Shown piece after piece: positions 22,942-28,570 of a stretch of 30,948 bases of DNA; position 1 is the stretch's first letter, and each line of letters opens with the position of its first letter. This stretch comes from a virus: the IMG/VR virus record IMGVR_UViG_3300010153_000057, positions 1-30,948 of that record. One strand, given 5' to 3'. A program made the position numbers and the translations under genes. The notes under the pieces were generated by a model. The model saw nothing but the letters and a program-made list of their open reading frames with translations. It was not told the origin of the DNA and did no database searches.

Positions 22942-23036
22942 AACCCTTGCTAAAGGGTTCACAAAGGGTAGTTTATACCCTATATAATAAAGCTAAAGAT
23001 AAAGCTAAGGTTATAGTTAAAGATAAAGTTAAAGAT
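22942..23036 (+). repeat. origin-like element, copy B (between lysis genes)
   Basis: AACCCTT (22942-22948, inverted), AAGGGT (22953-22958) and AAGGGTA (22964-22970) are stepped by exactly 11 bp. The palindrome AGGGTA-GTTTA-TACCCT is at 22965-22981. A 7-nt spacer ATATAAT is followed by eight A-rich hexamers (22989-23036; AAAGCT, AAAGAT, AAGGTT, ATAGTT, AAAGTT types) that run right up to the ATG of the holin gene. The frame stays open from a TTG at 22947 and would read LKGSQ... KAKDKAK, echoing the coding copy C, but the holin fold begins after the element. Confidence 0.85.
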
Positions 23037-23426
23037 ATGAGTATTTTAGGAAAAATTTTTAGTAGCGGTGCAAAAGAGTTAGTAGAATCTGTTGGCGGTA
23101 TAGTCGATGAATTGCACACATCAAAAGAAGAAAAAGCAGAACTAAAACATAAGTTTGAAGAAATGATAATGTCTTACGAAGCTAAGATGCAACAAGAGGT
23201 AACTAAGCGTTGGGAAGCTGATATGCAAGGTAATTGGCTTACAAAGTCTATAAGACCTCTTACACTAGCTTTCTTAATGATTGTTTTAACTACATTTACA
23301 TTAGTTGATTTTGGATTTGTAGATATGGATATTAAAGATTCTTGGATTGACCTATGGCAAATTTTAGCTATTACCTGCTTTGGTGCATACTTTGGTGGTC
23401 GTTCTTACGAAAAAATAAAGAAATAA
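23037..23426 (+). CDS. 3TM-type holin (GTA-holin-like)
   Basis: The protein has 129 residues. An amphipathic/charged N-terminus (LVESVGGIVDELHTSKEEKAELKHKFEEM) is followed by RWEADMQGNWLTKSIRPLTLAFLMIVLT, then another membrane segment (LWQILAITCFGAYFGGRSYEKIKK). The RWxxDM...W....RP signature is that of the Holin_3TM family. It forms the lesion that releases the lysis enzyme. I chose the ATG at 23037 because the 5' part of the longer frame (from 22947) is the repeat element, not part of the family. It is the last gene before the 23515-23547 terminator. Confidence 0.75.
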   Translation: MSILGKIFSSGAKELVESVGGIVDELHTSKEEKAELKHKFEEMIMSYEAKMQQEVTKRWEADMQGNWLTKSIRPLTLAFLMIVLTTFTLVDFGFVDMDIKDSWIDLWQILAITCFGAYFGGRSYEKIKK

Positions 23427-23434
23427 TTAGGTAT

Positions 23435-23485
23435 TAAGATATTTTTTAGTATCTTAGCGATTCTATTACCCTAATCTCTTAGGGT
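23435..23485 (+). other. two inverted repeats after the holin gene
   Basis: TAAGATA (23435-23441) pairs with TATCTTA (23450-23456) over an 8-nt loop. ACCCTAA (23468-23474) pairs with TTAGGGT (23479-23485) over 4 nt. Neither has a T tract directly after it, so they are not simple terminators. The second contains AGGGT/ACCCT like the origin-like half-sites, in a different arrangement. They may be regulatory or RNA-processing hairpins; no function can be assigned. Confidence 0.4.
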
Positions 23486-23514
23486 TATGTGTTTTGATAA
23501 TTGTAATTGTTTTG

Positions 23515-23547
23515 AATGGGGTGTTTAATTACACTCCATTTTTTTTT
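23515..23547 (+). terminator. strong terminator at the end of the late region
   Basis: AATGGGGTGT (23515-23524) pairs with ACACTCCATT (23531-23540) across a 6-nt loop with one G-T pair, followed by TTTTTTT. It ends the lysis transcript directly upstream of the promoter for the metallophosphoesterase gene. Confidence 0.9.
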
Positions 23548-23562
23548 ATGGAATATTATTTG

Positions 23563-23570
23563 TATATTCG
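23563..23570 (+). promoter_or_regulatory. late-type promoter -7 box before the metallophosphoesterase
   Basis: TATATTCG followed by CACT and the ATG at 23575 (TATATTCGCACTATG) is the short-spaced late pattern with one deviation (C for T). No clear TTTG lies about 19 bp upstream because the terminator T run occupies that region. Predicted transcript leaderless. Confidence 0.6.
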
Positions 23571-23574
23571 CACT

Positions 23575-24336
23575 ATGAAACAATATAGACCTAGATTAAC
23601 ACAAAAAGAATACGAAATAATACAACAACATCGTACTAATAATGGTGTAGGTATCATTGGAGATACTCACGAACCATTTTGCCACCCTGATTACAGAGAT
23701 TTTTGTTACGAAGTTTTTGACAGATTTGGTGTTTCAGATATAGTACACATTGGAGATGAGGTAGATAACGCTGCCTTATCTTATCACGAAAAGCTAACTG
23801 ATATGCCTAACGCAGAAAGTGAAGCAGAACAAGCACAGAAAGCTATGGAGAAGTGGTATGCTACTTTTCCTGACGTAAAGGTTTGTGTAGGTAATCACTC
23901 AGCACTTCCGTTTAGACAAGCAACAACAGCAGGTATTCCTAAAAGATTCTTAAAGTCTTATGAAGAAATATGGAAAGCACCTAAAGGTTGGAAGTGGGAA
24001 TTAAATTGGGAGATAGATAATGTTATCTATGAACATGGTACGGGGTCGTCAGGTGCAAGAGCTGCTGTAAACAGAGCAACTGCCAATAGACAATCTACTG
24101 TTATCGGGCATTGTCATTCTTTCGGTGGAGTTAATTATATGGCTTCTCGTAACGATTTGATATTCGGAATGAATGTTGGTTGTGGTATTGATGTAGATGC
24201 TATGGCATTTAGCTATGGTAAAAACTTTCCTAAGAAGCCTACTCTTGGCTGTGGTGTCGTTCTTGACGGTGGAAAGACTGCATTATTTATTCCTATGGAC
24301 TTAGGTTCAAAAATAATTCACAAAAATACACTCTAG
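23575..24336 (+). CDS. calcineurin-like metallophosphoesterase
   Basis: The 253-residue protein has all five blocks of the fold: GDTHEP (D30, H32), GDEVD (D61), GNHSALPFR (N107, H108), H154 in YEHGTG, and GHCHSFGG (H179, H181). It should bind two metal ions and hydrolyse a phosphoester; the natural substrate (nucleotide, nucleic acid or protein phosphate) is unknown. Phage members of this superfamily can be nucleases (MRE11/SbcD type) or small phosphatases; the short length with no capping domain suggests the simple type. The start is ATG 23575, just after the -7 box; upstream codons in the frame run through the terminator. It stands alone between late terminator and early promoter. Confidence 0.85.
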   Translation: MKQYRPRLTQKEYEIIQQHRTNNGVGIIGDTHEPFCHPDYRDFCYEVFDRFGVSDIVHIGDEVDNAALSYHEKLTDMPNAESEAEQAQKAMEKWYATFPDVKVCVGNHSALPFRQATTAGIPKRFLKSYEEIWKAPKGWKWELNWEIDNVIYEHGTGSSGARAAVNRATANRQSTVIGHCHSFGGVNYMASRNDLIFGMNVGCGIDVDAMAFSYGKNFPKKPTLGCGVVLDGGKTALFIPMDLGSKIIHKNTL

Positions 24337-24372
24337 TAAAAGAAACTTTTTTTTACTTTTTATTAATTATTG

Positions 24373-24403
24373 TTTGGTATATTAAAAAACTTTGCTATCT
24401 TTG
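24373..24403 (+). promoter_or_regulatory. early promoter of the replication region
   Basis: TTTG (24373-24376), 19 bp, TATCTTTG (24396-24403) is a perfect Bacteroidota promoter. The leader of about 25 nt contains ATTAATCAATTAAACAATT before the ATG at 24434, an A-rich start region without Shine-Dalgarno. Upstream, 24337-24356 holds a weak AAAAG/CTTTT hairpin with T run that may end the phosphoesterase transcript. Confidence 0.85.
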
Positions 24404-24433
24404 TCGAAGTTATTAATCAATTAAACAATTATT

Positions 24434-24688
24434 ATGAACACAGAATTAGAAGTAAAAACAGTAAAATTAGGAGATGTTCTTTTCTTTTTAGATATGAAGA
24501 TAGAAATAATAGAGCATCTACTTAGAGAAGATGAGCAATCAGAATTACAATACAGAAACTCTTGCAATGGAAGTCCTGCTGATAGCGTAAACAAAGTTAT
24601 GGCTGAGTTTTCAAACGGAAAAGTTTTTGCTCGTAATCACTCTTTAGAAAAACTAAAAGAATTTAGAAATCAAATAACTAACCTTTAA
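24434..24688 (+). CDS. hypothetical early protein
   Basis: An 84-residue acidic, helical protein (VKTVKLGDVLFFLDMKIEIIEHLLRED, then NHSLEKLKEFRNQITNL). I recognise no family. It is the first gene of the early operon and so probably abundant soon after infection. It precedes the annealing-type protein by 11 nt with an ACAATTATT leader. Confidence 0.65.
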   Translation: MNTELEVKTVKLGDVLFFLDMKIEIIEHLLREDEQSELQYRNSCNGSPADSVNKVMAEFSNGKVFARNHSLEKLKEFRNQITNL

Positions 24689-24699
24689 TAACAATTATT

Positions 24700-25101
24700 A
24701 TGTCAGAAACAAGAAAAGAAACACTAAGAAGATTATTTACTGCAAACAATTTAGTACAAGAAGATGTTTATAAGCATCAACACTACACAATCATTACAAG
24801 AGCAGGTATTGATAAGATACAAGCTAACTCAAGTATTGACATAAAGTATGATGTTGTTGAATGTAGTTCTAACTTTTGTGTAGTAAAAGCTACTGCAACA
24901 TCTACTGATGGAAGTAAAGTTATAGAAACATTTGGTTCAGCGTTAAAAGGAGCAGGTTTTAAGGATGGAAACTGCAATACTTGGTATGTTATGGAGATGG
25001 CAGAGAAAAGAGCTATGTCAAGAGCTGTATTAAAGTTAGCAGGTTTCTACGAATTAGGTATCTTTGGAGAAGATGAATCAGAAGATTTTAAGAAGAACTA
25101 A
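24700..25101 (+). CDS. possible Rad52/ERF-like single-strand annealing protein
   Basis: The protein has 133 residues. The middle is a beta-meander (IDIKYDVVECSSNFCVVKATATSTDGS) and the end is the helical block WYVMEMAEKRAMSRAVLKLAGFYELGIFGEDESEDF. The AExRAxSRAVL helix is what Rad52/Sak/ERF-like annealing proteins show after their beta sheet. The acidic tail would suit contact with SSB-type partners. Such proteins anneal complementary strands for phage recombination. It is short for ERF/RecT, so this is a tentative call. It overlaps the next gene by 1 nt. Confidence 0.45.
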   Translation: MSETRKETLRRLFTANNLVQEDVYKHQHYTIITRAGIDKIQANSSIDIKYDVVECSSNFCVVKATATSTDGSKVIETFGSALKGAGFKDGNCNTWYVMEMAEKRAMSRAVLKLAGFYELGIFGEDESEDFKKN

Positions 25102-25340
25102 TGACCGATTGGATAGATGATATTCTAGCAGACGAGCCTATCAGCAATAGTCAAATTTCTATTGTTGAGGGTTTGCTGACTAGCATACCTTACTCTGAGG
25201 AAGAAAAGCAAGATATAGAGAGGGGTCTAATATATCTCACATACATTGAAGCATATCAACTAATAAATAAATTAAAAGAAGATTACGTTTCTAAAGACCC
25301 AAGAGAACAATTTAACAAAATGGCTAAAAGATGGCAATAA
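25101..25340 (+). CDS. small helical protein, recombination-associated by context
   Basis: The protein has 79 residues. Residues 14-60 (ISNSQISIVEGLLTSIPYSEEEKQDIERGLIYLTYIEAYQLI) resemble the small helical domain (TxxQxxxIxxLL...EAxxLI) found at the C-terminus of several phage annealing and SSB-like proteins. Here it is a separate polypeptide coupled by a 1-nt overlap to the annealing-type gene, so it may be its split-off C-terminal domain. This is inference from pattern and adjacency. Confidence 0.5.
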   Translation: MTDWIDDILADEPISNSQISIVEGLLTSIPYSEEEKQDIERGLIYLTYIEAYQLINKLKEDYVSKDPREQFNKMAKRWQ

Positions 25341-25558
25341 GAAAACACGCAATGACTAGAACGGGTGCAATAGTTAGCATCACTAGAGAACAAATTAAAA
25401 ATATTCGAGAGCAAGGCTTGAATGAAAACAGTAAGTATGTAAAGGGAGATATGGGTGTAAACTCAACTTTTATAGATAGATATAAAAGTGTTCCTGATAA
25501 AGACATACAGGATTTATATAAGCAAGAGTTTGGAATAGAATTAGTAATAGTAAAATAA
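25331..25558 (+). CDS. hypothetical basic small protein
   Basis: A 75-residue protein (VSITREQIKNIREQGLNENSKYVKGDMGVNSTFIDRYKSV) with a possible helix-turn-helix but no clear family. It overlaps the preceding gene by 10 nt, a typical coupling in this operon. Function unknown. Confidence 0.6.
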   Translation: MAIRKHAMTRTGAIVSITREQIKNIREQGLNENSKYVKGDMGVNSTFIDRYKSVPDKDIQDLYKQEFGIELVIVK

Positions 25559-25563
25559 ATAAA

Positions 25564-25635
25564 ATGATATTTACAATAGGATTTGTTCTAGGAATAGCAG
25601 TAACAATAATAATCTCAAAAAAACATAATAAATAA
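25564..25635 (+). CDS. 23-residue single-pass membrane peptide
   Basis: ATG 5 nt after the preceding stop encodes 23 codons (MIFTIGFVLGIAVTIIISK, then KHNK): one hydrophobic helix with a basic end. It lies between two tightly packed genes, with the next ATG 7 nt after its stop, so the space is best explained by a tiny gene. Role unknown; small phage membrane peptides often act on host functions. Confidence 0.5.
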   Translation: MIFTIGFVLGIAVTIIISKKHNK

Positions 25636-25642
25636 AAAAGAT

Positions 25643-25867
25643 ATGAAAGCAGCAAGTAGTAAATTTGAATCACTTATGCGAGAGCTAGGTGTAACTAAAA
25701 AAGAGTTTAGCGAGATTACAGGAGTTAAAGGAACGACTGTAAGCAAGTATTTAGCAAACCCAAGTATGTTAAGACTAAAGCACATACAATGTTTGTCAGA
25801 GAAGCCTAAAATAAACGAGAAGCACGACTTAAACAGCTTAATACAAACTATACAAAATGACGATTAA
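25643..25867 (+). CDS. Cro/CI-like helix-turn-helix protein
   Basis: The 74-residue protein has a compact HTH at residues 6-50 (FESLMRELGVTKKEFSEITGVKGTTVSKYLANPSML), with TTVSKYL as the recognition helix. It resembles the HTH_3 / Cro family. It could repress or activate early phage promoters. No CI-type partner gene is visible in the window, so a lysogeny switch is not supported. Overlaps the DnaA-like gene by 11 nt. Confidence 0.65.
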   Translation: MKAASSKFESLMRELGVTKKEFSEITGVKGTTVSKYLANPSMLRLKHIQCLSEKPKINEKHDLNSLIQTIQNDD

Positions 25868-26288
25868 TCAATTACAATATCAAAAGTATCAAGCACTAAG
25901 AGATGCGGTTTGTACCGTTTATGGTATAACATTAGAGCAATTAGAGGGTAACGTAAGAAAAGCACCGATAGTTGCAGGAAAAAGAATGTTTTTTTATTTT
26001 TTACGAAAGCACTACTTTTTACCTTATCAAAAAATATCAAGTATCTTTAAAATGAATCACGCAACAGTAATACATCATTGCAGGACAATGAAAGGATATA
26101 TGGATTATGACAAAGACGTAATACTTGATTATATTAGAGTTAGAGATTTAGTGTTCGAGCAGAACAGCTTTGTAACACTAAAGGATGAACTAGAGGTATT
26201 AGAAAAAGAAGCGTTAGTAATAAACGATAGAATAGATAAAATTAGAACTGAAATTAATTATTTAACTGAATTAGAAAATGGAAATTAA
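25857..26288 (+). CDS. stand-alone DnaA domain IV-like DNA-binding protein
   Basis: The protein has 143 residues. Residues about 22-85 match DnaA domain IV (GITLEQLEGNVRKAPIVAGKRMFFYFLRKHY, then YQKISSIFKMNHATVIHHCRTMKGY): the basic loop, and the NHATVIHHC helix corresponding to DnaA's (D/N)HSTV(I/M)HA signature. There is no AAA+ ATPase domain (too short). The C-terminal 45 residues are a coiled coil. In DnaA this domain reads 9-bp boxes at the origin. Here it would bind phage or host origin DNA and recruit or displace replication proteins. It sits upstream of the SSB-like gene and the replisome organizer. Confidence 0.8.
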   Translation: MTINQLQYQKYQALRDAVCTVYGITLEQLEGNVRKAPIVAGKRMFFYFLRKHYFLPYQKISSIFKMNHATVIHHCRTMKGYMDYDKDVILDYIRVRDLVFEQNSFVTLKDELEVLEKEALVINDRIDKIRTEINYLTELENGN

Positions 26289-26589
26289 AGGAACTTTAGA
26301 AGCGATTTTTGAAACAAAAGAGTTCAAAAGCGGATTTAAGAAAAGAGAATTTGTGATAAACACAGGTGGAGATTACCCACAATCAATCAAAATGGAAGTC
26401 GTAAAAGACAACATTGACAAGTTAGACACATTGCCTATTGGTAGTGATGTAGATTGTAAGATTGATATTAGAGGTCGTCTGTACGAGGGAAACTATTACA
26501 ATAACATACTTGCTTGGGCAATAGATGGAAGTGGTGCTAAACCATCTAAGAAAGCAGAAGTAAAAGAAGAATCAGACTTACCTTTTTAA
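26278..26589 (+). CDS. SSB-like protein (DUF3127 family)
   Basis: The 103-residue protein has an OB-fold-like pattern: MEIKGTLEAIFETKEFKSGFKKREFVIN, GDYPQSIKMEVVKDNIDKLDTL, VDCKIDIRGRLYEGNYYNNILAWAID, as in DUF3127. The acidic tail ends in DLPF, as in SSB proteins where the tip docks replication partners. It binds single-stranded DNA at the fork (family knowledge). Overlaps the DnaA domain IV gene by 11 nt, so they are co-translated, which supports a joint role in replication. Confidence 0.8.
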   Translation: MEIKGTLEAIFETKEFKSGFKKREFVINTGGDYPQSIKMEVVKDNIDKLDTLPIGSDVDCKIDIRGRLYEGNYYNNILAWAIDGSGAKPSKKAEVKEESDLPF

Positions 26590-26618
26590 GGTAGTTAGAT
26601 TAATAAAAGTATTTGATT

Positions 26619-26834
26619 GTGAAATCGAAAACTAAAAGAAAGAACGTAAAGAGGGTAGATAGCTTGTTAGCCAAGAACGCTGCCCTCAACGCTTCTCTCG
26701 GTATGGATAGCACCAAAACTGAGATAGAGGTCGTTAGAAAAGATATAAGAGTAAATATCAGAAAAATTAAAGATATGTGCGAATACACATATAATATTAT
26801 AAATGTAGATGATAACCATAAAACAGTACATTGA
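26619..26834 (+). CDS. small basic helical protein
   Basis: The protein has 71 residues if started at GTG 26619, or 73 from TTG 26613; no ATG lies near the beginning. It has KTKRKNVKRVDSLLAKNAALNAS, then an IRVNIRKIKDMCEYTYNII helix and an HKTVH end. It is highly basic and probably nucleic acid binding. It shares its TGA with the ATG of the nuclease gene (1-nt overlap). Function unknown. Confidence 0.5.
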   Translation: MKSKTKRKNVKRVDSLLAKNAALNASLGMDSTKTEIEVVRKDIRVNIRKIKDMCEYTYNIINVDDNHKTVH

Positions 26835-27259
26835 TGAAGTTTGAAACTGCTAATGATTTTAAAAGACAAGACAGGGCGGCTAGGTATTTTTGTAATAAGT
26901 ATGACTACTCTTACGCTTCATCAGAAGAATGGGGTAAAATAGATTATCAAATATTCGGACTTAATGCTGAGGTTATTTGTGGGTTTGAGGTCAAGGGGTG
27001 CAAGAATCAAAAGATAGGAGATAAAGACAAGGTATTAGTTTCTATGCGTAAGATTGTAGATGCTCAACAATATCAAATAAAAAACAATAAGCCTGTTGTT
27101 ATGTGTTGGGCGTTTGATGATGGCATATTATTTAATAGACTAAACAATTTAGAGGGTACTTTTAAGCTAGGAGGAAGAAAACCAAGAGCAGGTTCTACAT
27201 TCGATGTGGAGATGTTAGTTTATGTAGAGCAAAGAAATCTTAATAAAATTTTGTTTTAG
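26834..27259 (+). CDS. PD-(D/E)XK-type nuclease-like protein
   Basis: The protein has 141 residues. The catalytic-site pattern is KIDYQIFG (D37), then ICGFEVKGC (E52, K54) at the usual spacing for the restriction-endonuclease-like fold, followed by the helix SMRKIVDAQQYQIKNNKPVVMCWAF that typically lies behind it. Proteins of this layout occur in replication regions of marine phages. Substrate unknown: candidates are recombination intermediates or host DNA. I chose the ATG at 26834 rather than TTG 26831. The gene ends the operon that began at 24434; a new promoter follows. Confidence 0.65.
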   Translation: MKFETANDFKRQDRAARYFCNKYDYSYASSEEWGKIDYQIFGLNAEVICGFEVKGCKNQKIGDKDKVLVSMRKIVDAQQYQIKNNKPVVMCWAFDDGILFNRLNNLEGTFKLGGRKPRAGSTFDVEMLVYVEQRNLNKILF

Positions 27260-27281
27260 TTAAAAAAGTTATTTACCTTTG
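27249..27281 (+). promoter_or_regulatory. early promoter of the replisome organizer operon
   Basis: TTTTG (27249-27253), 20 bp, TACCTTTG (27274-27281). The leader to ATG 27312 is about 27 nt, A-rich (AACAATTAACAATTATCAAA), without Shine-Dalgarno, as in the other early genes. The -33 element lies within the end of the nuclease gene. Confidence 0.85.
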
Positions 27282-27311
27282 TCCTAATATTAACAATTAA
27301 CAATTATCAAA

Positions 27312-27980
27312 ATGGCAAAAAGAATGACAGATACGGACAAGTGGAAGAAACGCTTTGTTCGTGAATTAAAACCTGAACACAAGCTACTATGGTTCTACAT
27401 ATTAGATGACTGCAATCACGCAGGTATATGGGAGGTGGATTTAGAGGTAGCTTCTATAAGAGTAGGTTTTGAATTATCACACGACAATCTACCATCATCA
27501 TTTGGCGATAAAGTAATATCGTTTGATGATGGCGATAAGTGGTTTATTCCTGACTTTATTGAGTATCAGTATGGAGAGTTAAATCCAAACTCAAACGTAC
27601 ATAAATCAGTTTTAAATATTTTAAATAAATATAATCTTGAAGGGTATTTGAAGGGTTCACAAGGGGTACAAACTACCCTTAAAGATAAGGATAAAGATAT
27701 AGTTATAGTTAAAGATAAAGCTAAGGCTAAAAGGTTTGTAAAACCAAACATTGAAGATGTTGTTGATTATTGCAACGAAAGAAAAAATAATGTAGATGCT
27801 GAAAAGTTTTACGATTACTATTCTTCTAACGGTTGGAAAGTAGGTAAAAATGCAATGAAAGATTGGAAAGCATCTGTAAGAACTTGGGAGAAGAACTCAA
27901 CAGATAATAAAAAAGTATCACAACCAAAACAAGTATTAACAGCTTGGCAACAAGCAAGAACACAAATTAACAATGGATAA
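27312..27980 (+). CDS. replisome organizer (Lin1244/DnaD-like replication protein)
   Basis: The protein has 222 residues. Residues 10-95 form the Lin1244-type winged-helix domain (KRFVRELKPEHKLLWFYILDDC, HAGIWEVDLEVASI, WFIPDFIEYQYGEL). Residues 110-139 are a Lys/Asp linker (EGYLKGSQGVQ, then KDKDKDIVIVKDKAKA). Residues 160-195 are the C-terminal FYDYYSSNGWKVGKNAMKDWKASVRTW block seen in helicase-loader and DnaD-like phage proteins. The protein should bind the phage origin and load helicase. The linker is encoded by origin-like copy C, as in lambda O where the origin lies inside its gene. This makes it the prime candidate for binding the AAGGGT half-sites. Family recognised by motif; DNA target is inference. 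Confidence 0.8.
   Translation: MAKRMTDTDKWKKRFVRELKPEHKLLWFYILDDCNHAGIWEVDLEVASIRVGFELSHDNLPSSFGDKVISFDDGDKWFIPDFIEYQYGELNPNSNVHKSVLNILNKYNLEGYLKGSQGVQTTLKDKDKDIVIVKDKAKAKRFVKPNIEDVVDYCNERKNNVDAEKFYDYYSSNGWKVGKNAMKDWKASVRTWEKNSTDNKKVSQPKQVLTAWQQARTQINNG
27640..27728 (+). repeat. origin-like element, copy C (inside the replisome organizer gene)
   Basis: AAGGGTA (27640), AAGGGT (27651) and AGGGGTA (27662) are stepped by exactly 11 bp. GGGTA-CAAAC-TACCC is at 27664-27678. After a single T, eight perfect-length hexamers occupy 27681-27728 (AAAGAT, AAGGAT, ATAGTT, AAAGCT, AAGGCT types). The hexamers encode dipeptides (KD, IV, KA), which explains the odd protein linker. This matches iterons followed by an easily melted region, so it is the best origin candidate in the window. 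Confidence 0.85.
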
Positions 27981-28179
27981 GTTAAAATACATAGAGGATA
28001 GAATAAATAAAGCAACTAACCCTGTATTAAAGGGAATGTGGAAAAACGCATTAATGAATGTTAATAGTCCTAGAAGAAAGGTAACTTGGGATGCTTATTA
28101 TTTATATATGGGTTATACCTGTAATACTAAACAGGATAAAAGACAATTAGAAGCTAGAAAAAAAAGGCACAATGGATAA
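27973..28179 (+). CDS. small basic hypothetical protein (replication operon)
   Basis: A 68-residue, Lys/Arg-rich protein (IEDRINKATNPVLKGMWKNALMNV, then VTWDAYYLYMGYTC and a basic tail). No family recognised. It overlaps the replisome organizer by 8 nt and the next gene by 8 nt, both with starts of the form ATGGATAA, so it is co-translated with replication proteins. Confidence 0.6.
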   Translation: MDKLKYIEDRINKATNPVLKGMWKNALMNVNSPRRKVTWDAYYLYMGYTCNTKQDKRQLEARKKRHNG

Positions 28180-28570
28180 GAAGAAACAAGTTTGGTTTAG
28201 ATATACAAACGACAGGGAGGGTCTAAACGTAGATTGTGTAGATTTATTAAGCAAGTGTTATTTAATGCTAGGTCAAAAACCTGATGCTGAACAGATTGTA
28301 CTAATGAGTAAATTCTTAGTAGATGACCTAGCAAAGGGGTATGGCTCACTACAAATGGATGAGGTTAACTTTGCGTTTGAGCAAGGGGTAAGGCACTCTG
28401 AAAATGGTGGCTTTGTTAATGTTCGTAATTGGAATATATGGCTTAAAGAATATAAAGGCAAAGCACAATTAAAGCGACAGCAAAACCTTGTAACGGATTA
28501 CGATAAGTTTAAGCAAGGAGAAAAGTTAATTAGTTCAACAATCAATAAGGCAAAAAAGTTAAATGGTTAA
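28172..28570 (+). CDS. helical replication-operon protein, function unknown
   Basis: The protein has 132 residues. The central block AEQIVLMSKFLVDDLAKGYGSLQMDEVNFAFEQGVRHSENGGF followed by VNVRNWNIWLKEYK resembles a domain I have seen in phage replication operons of Bacteroidota (EEVxxAFxxGVxG..G......W...Y). It may help helicase loading, but I cannot name the family. Basic, disordered C-terminus. Overlaps both neighbours by 8 nt. Confidence 0.55.
   Translation: MDKKKQVWFRYTNDREGLNVDCVDLLSKCYLMLGQKPDAEQIVLMSKFLVDDLAKGYGSLQMDEVNFAFEQGVRHSENGGFVNVRNWNIWLKEYKGKAQLKRQQNLVTDYDKFKQGEKLISSTINKAKKLNG

Noticed and set aside
22947-23036. Amino-terminal extension of the holin (from TTG 22947)
   Set aside because: The extension is only the translation of the repeat element; the holin family begins at ATG 23037.
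25643-25867. Lysogeny switch with the Cro/CI-like protein
   Set aside because: No integrase, no divergent repressor gene and no attachment site are visible in the window; temperate life cannot be argued.
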